DNA from: Paludibacter sp.
Lineage (GTDB): Bacteria > Bacteroidota > Bacteroidia > Bacteroidales > Paludibacteraceae
NCBI GenBank assembly: GCA_029973975.1
Contig: JARKQF010000158.1
Location: 1 to 56,328 of the forward strand
Length of the DNA: 56,328 bases
Reading direction: 5' to 3'
Both the position numbers and the translations under genes were made by a program. Under the pieces are notes generated by a model, which worked only from the letters and a program-made list of their open reading frames with translations, was not told the DNA's origin and did no database searches. Shown one piece after another: positions 53,466 through 56,328 of the stretch (position 1 is the stretch's first letter; the number at the start of each line of letters is the position of its first letter).

Positions 53466-55709
53466 TTATTTTATAAGTATTTTTTTTACAACTACATGTT
53501 CATTTGCAATAATTCTGACAATGTAAACTCCGGGCTTAATTATCGTGTTTAGCATTATCTTATTGGGTGACAACTTTTTTTTTATAATTTCTTTTCCTTC
53601 CATATTCATCACACTGACATCCATGGTCCCTGCAATTCCAGTTATTGACATCATTTTATGCTCATCTACTATTACACCTATCTTCTCTACATCATTCTGT
53701 ACTACCTGAACATCCGTTGTATTATTCCAGATTGAATTCAACTCCCAACCTTCAAATGCAGATAAATTTGTAGTGCCACCATTTGAAAACAATTCAATAC
53801 CAGTTGCATCCGCAGCTGGAAAAATTAATGACGAAATTACATTTTCTCCGTCGTTAATAAAGATTTCAATCGTAGATTCATCCACAAAAACATGGAATTT
53901 AAGTTGCACCGTTTTATTTTTCACCGGAATATTCAGACGCTTTGGAAACCTGTCGCTAAAAGAAACATTTCCTGATTGTGTGCGGTCAAAATAAACATTT
54001 GAGGTGGCAGCGTTATACCCCAATACAACTTTGTACATCCTTTTCGCACAGAAACTGATTCCAAAATCCTGATTTATTTCTCCTGTTAAATCAAACGTGA
54101 ATTTAGCTTCGTATATATTTCTTGCTGGTTTAAAGTTATCAAACAATTGAGTACCTGTTATCGGTTTATTTTCAACATATACCCGCTCCTTTCGAAGCGA
54201 TTCAAATCCTTTGAAAGGGCGCTGAATCATGACAAATCCTTTTTCCGACGTTTTCAGTTCAATTTCGCGCGGCAACGACTGAACACCTCTCCAGGGAGCA
54301 GTAGGAGTTACAGTAGCGTATTCCCAGTTACTCATCCAGGCTTGCCACAAAGGCTGGGAATTTGAATCATCATAATCACGATACGGACGGACAGCATAAA
54401 AATCGGGGCCCCAATCACCCCACAAAGTATGCTCAAGTCCTGTGTTAATAAGCACATCCGAGAACATGATCTGATCAATTAGAATGTGCCCCCAGCTTCC
54501 TGTACTTTCATCTACTATTTCAATAAAAGCGTCTTTTCCAAGAAACTCACTAACATTCCACCCTTTCCATCTCAACGACTCAAAATTATCTCCTGCAGAA
54601 CTTCTGACTATTTGCCCGTCCACAATTAAACGTGCACAAGTTAAATCAATACTATTTCCACCACCAATCAGGAAATTAATATTGTTTTTCTCAATTTTGA
54701 ACGGTGAAGAAATCATTTTACCGGTATTACCATCACCCCCATGATACGAATTCACTAATTTACCTCCTATATAACCAGAAACAGACATTTGATTCTCCAG
54801 TGTTCCATTTGCAGGAGCAGCTCCAAATGCATCCCCCTCTACACGCCATCCATTAAAGTTATCTTTCTCAAATGATTCAAAGACAACACCATCTATACCT
54901 GATCCATGGTGTAAATGTGAGTCATATAAGGGATCTAAGGTAAAACTTGTCCCATCAAAATTTCCCACAAAGTATTCGGCTTTATTGGGTCCCATCCCTA
55001 CAATCAACACCCACTTCTTAAATTCATGATTTCCATTTACGGGTAATTGTACCATGCTTGACACCTCCCAGATTTCCTGACGGGCTGCCATTGGGCCGAA
55101 AGAACTCAGATAATCCCATTTTTTGAGGTCTTGTGAAGCATAAAAAAGCACCTTTCTTTCATCCGCGAGGACAATATTCATAACCCATTTTTTTGTTGGT
55201 TCATGCCAGATGACATCCGGATCACGAAATGAATTGCTGTTTATGTCGAGAACCGGATTCCCCTGATAATACTGAAAACGGTTATAATTAACGTCATCCG
55301 AATTGCAGTAAGATATGGACTGATTTTGTAATCCTGTAGACTGTGCAGATGTATAGATTGCAACCATGGGAACTTTACCTCTCGTGTTGAACCCTGCCGT
55401 GTTATTTGTATCCACCACTATTGAACCGGTAAAATAACTGAAACCTGTTCCTCCGAGCATTGGCCAGTCCAGTTGTTTCCAATGGACTAAATCAGTGGAC
55501 ATTGCGTGTCCCCACCAAAAAAAGTGATATTTACCATCGTACTTTGTTAATCCACAGGGATCTCCAATCCAGCCATCCTTTGCAGTAAAATGATACTGAG
55601 GGCGATACAATTCATTGTAAAACTCCTGTGCATGAATTACTGTAAGCATAAACGACATTATGCCGGCAATACTACACAAAATAACCCTATGTGATGATTT
55701 TATCATCAT
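53466..55709 (-). CDS. T9SS-exported GH32 enzyme with an inserted beta-sandwich and divergent catalytic motifs
   Basis: The 747-residue enzyme has a signal peptide (about 1-27). The propeller has Asp50 in WIGDPCG (usual WMNDPNG), Asp163 in FRDP and Glu215 in WEVSSM (usual WECPD), so the three catalytic acids remain but neighbours differ. A lectin-like beta-sandwich is inserted at about 275-420 (FESFEKDNFNGWRVEGDA) before the propeller resumes. A GH32 C-terminal sandwich (about 520-660) and a T9SS tail (about 675-747) follow. It is likely a surface fructanase, endo or exo unknown. It lies 36 bp before SusC. Confidence 0.9.
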   Translation of the reverse strand: MMIKSSHRVILCSIAGIMSFMLTVIHAQEFYNELYRPQYHFTAKDGWIGDPCGLTKYDGKYHFFWWGHAMSTDLVHWKQLDWPMLGGTGFSYFTGSIVVDTNNTAGFNTRGKVPMVAIYTSAQSTGLQNQSISYCNSDDVNYNRFQYYQGNPVLDINSNSFRDPDVIWHEPTKKWVMNIVLADERKVLFYASQDLKKWDYLSSFGPMAARQEIWEVSSMVQLPVNGNHEFKKWVLIVGMGPNKAEYFVGNFDGTSFTLDPLYDSHLHHGSGIDGVVFESFEKDNFNGWRVEGDAFGAAPANGTLENQMSVSGYIGGKLVNSYHGGDGNTGKMISSPFKIEKNNINFLIGGGNSIDLTCARLIVDGQIVRSSAGDNFESLRWKGWNVSEFLGKDAFIEIVDESTGSWGHILIDQIMFSDVLINTGLEHTLWGDWGPDFYAVRPYRDYDDSNSQPLWQAWMSNWEYATVTPTAPWRGVQSLPREIELKTSEKGFVMIQRPFKGFESLRKERVYVENKPITGTQLFDNFKPARNIYEAKFTFDLTGEINQDFGISFCAKRMYKVVLGYNAATSNVYFDRTQSGNVSFSDRFPKRLNIPVKNKTVQLKFHVFVDESTIEIFINDGENVISSLIFPAADATGIELFSNGGTTNLSAFEGWELNSIWNNTTDVQVVQNDVEKIGVIVDEHKMMSITGIAGTMDVSVMNMEGKEIIKKKLSPNKIMLNTIIKPGVYIVRIIANEHVVVKKILIK

Positions 55710-55736
55710 ACATTAATTAATAACAATGTGATTAAT

Positions 55737-55789
55737 GTAACTCCCATCTCATTTAGAAAAACTATCAGAACAAAAAAGATGAGAGTTAC
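55737..55789. repeat. inverted repeat between the partial T9SS protein and the GH32 gene
   Basis: GTAACTCCCATCT (55737-55749) pairs with AGATGAGAGTTAC (55777-55789) over 13 positions with one mismatch, with a 27-nt loop. There is no T run after the stem on the minus strand. It may be an attenuator or an mRNA-stabilising stem within the operon. Confidence 0.5.
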
Positions 55790-55805
55790 AAAAGGCTAAA
55801 CAGGA

Positions 55806-56328
55806 TTACTTTACAAACTTATGAGCTGCAACAGGATTACCTGCTTTATCGAATATTTTAAGGATATACATTCCACCACTCAAAGTAGAGACATCAACTC
55901 CTTCACGTATATTTTCACCATTGTATACATGCAAAAGAGATCCATTCACATTATATAGACTTACTTTGCCAATCTGGTTATTATGATCGATGGATAATAA
56001 ATTCTGATTGAATTTCAGCCTCATACCTAATTCGATTACCGCATTAAGTCCGGAAACACTCCCTTTTAATTCGTCCAACGCATTCTTGGTTAGTCTGACT
56101 ACATTAGCCTGATATGGGTTTGTTCCGTTTTTGATCGCCCATTCATAGCCCCCTACACCAATTGTTATACAGGTTCCTTTATAAACATCTGTGGGTTTCC
56201 AGCGTGAAATAGCTGAACCAAAATAGTCCTGCACATGTCCCCAGGTACCCAAAGTAGTAACATTGTGAGTCGATTCCCAGGTAGTCAGTTTTGCTTCATT
56301 ATCATTAGGTAAACCTGCATCGGCAATA
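55806..56328 (-). CDS. secreted protein with T9SS sorting domain, probably DUF4960-like surface glycan-binding protein (partial, N-terminus beyond right edge)
   Basis: The open frame continues past 56252 to the edge; only about 173 C-terminal residues are visible. The part IADAGLPNDNEAKLTTWEST and GTWGHVQDYFGSAISRW resembles the C-terminal region of DUF4960 proteins that occur in fructan loci. The last 75 residues (IGKVSLYNVNGSLLH, LSGGMYILKIFD) form a T9SS C-terminal domain. It would be the first visible gene of the fructan operon. An SGBP role like BT1761 is inference. Confidence 0.7.
   Translation of the reverse strand, partial: IADAGLPNDNEAKLTTWESTHNVTTLGTWGHVQDYFGSAISRWKPTDVYKGTCITIGVGGYEWAIKNGTNPYQANVVRLTKNALDELKGSVSGLNAVIELGMRLKFNQNLLSIDHNNQIGKVSLYNVNGSLLHVYNGENIREGVDVSTLSGGMYILKIFDKAGNPVAAHKFVK

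Noticed and set aside
1..56328. Insertion sequences, integrases or prophage genes
   Set aside because: No transposase, integrase or phage structural gene was recognised on either strand.

Overview
The window looks like a chromosomal segment of an anaerobic or fermentative member of the Bacteroidota, most likely order Bacteroidales (Paludibacter-like; this is inference). The evidence is a SusC/SusD pair, a hybrid two-component sensor with a fused sugar-binding domain, C-terminal domains of the type IX secretion (T9SS) kind, and repeated matches to the Bacteroides promoter pattern TTTG - about 20 nt - TAnnTTTG. There is no phage, integrase or insertion sequence, and no CRISPR array.

Layout. 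1-3045 (minus): an NADH-oxidising redox module, a NuoE-like subunit coupled to a NuoF-GltD fusion cut by the left edge. 3236-3384: a degenerate 23-bp tandem repeat. 3388-5486 (minus): groS-groL with terminator. 5614-9301: a glycosyltransferase, a MATE efflux pump and the DUF4783-nadC pair. 9547-15821 (plus): rlmH, a very large membrane histidine kinase and a dipeptidyl-peptidase IV-type enzyme. 15947-18838 (plus): hexose permease plus ROK sugar kinase, tRNA-Ser(CGA) and a DUF486 membrane protein. 18843-22580 (minus): a cation-chloride cotransporter-like permease, a YgjV-GNAT fusion and an M48 lipoprotein protease. 22777-25981 (plus): dps, then an XRE-cupin regulator and a DUF4914 protein that share a palindromic upstream site.

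26033-30853 (minus) is a four-gene, tightly coupled operon of secreted proteins. Pieces of one right-handed beta-helix seem to be spread over three separately exported polypeptides, the last with a T9SS tail, followed by a small protein with a tripartite C-terminal membrane anchor. This is the least conventional locus in the window.

31264-38078: a MarR regulator diverges from a carotenoid operon (crtB, idi, cruF-like hydratase, acyltransferase, glycosyltransferase, TPR protein, crtI). Together these could convert isopentenyl diphosphate to a hydroxylated, glycosylated and acylated acyclic carotenoid. A perfect palindrome lies between the divergent promoters. A TonB-dependent receptor and a periplasmic DUF2271-like protein follow.

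41372-56328 (minus) is a fructan utilisation locus. It holds a T9SS-tailed surface protein (partial), two GH32 enzymes, SusC, SusD, an inner-membrane sugar porter, a PfkB fructokinase and a BT1754-type hybrid sensor. Fructan is bound and cut at the surface, imported by SusCD, hydrolysed to fructose, transported inward and phosphorylated; periplasmic sugar would signal through the hybrid sensor.

Several intergenic gaps carry short tandem repeats of 7-bp units, and two carry 23-bp units, usually at the 3' ends of genes. Starts were chosen from ATG position, signal peptides and promoter position. All domain calls come from reading the sequence; no database search was possible.
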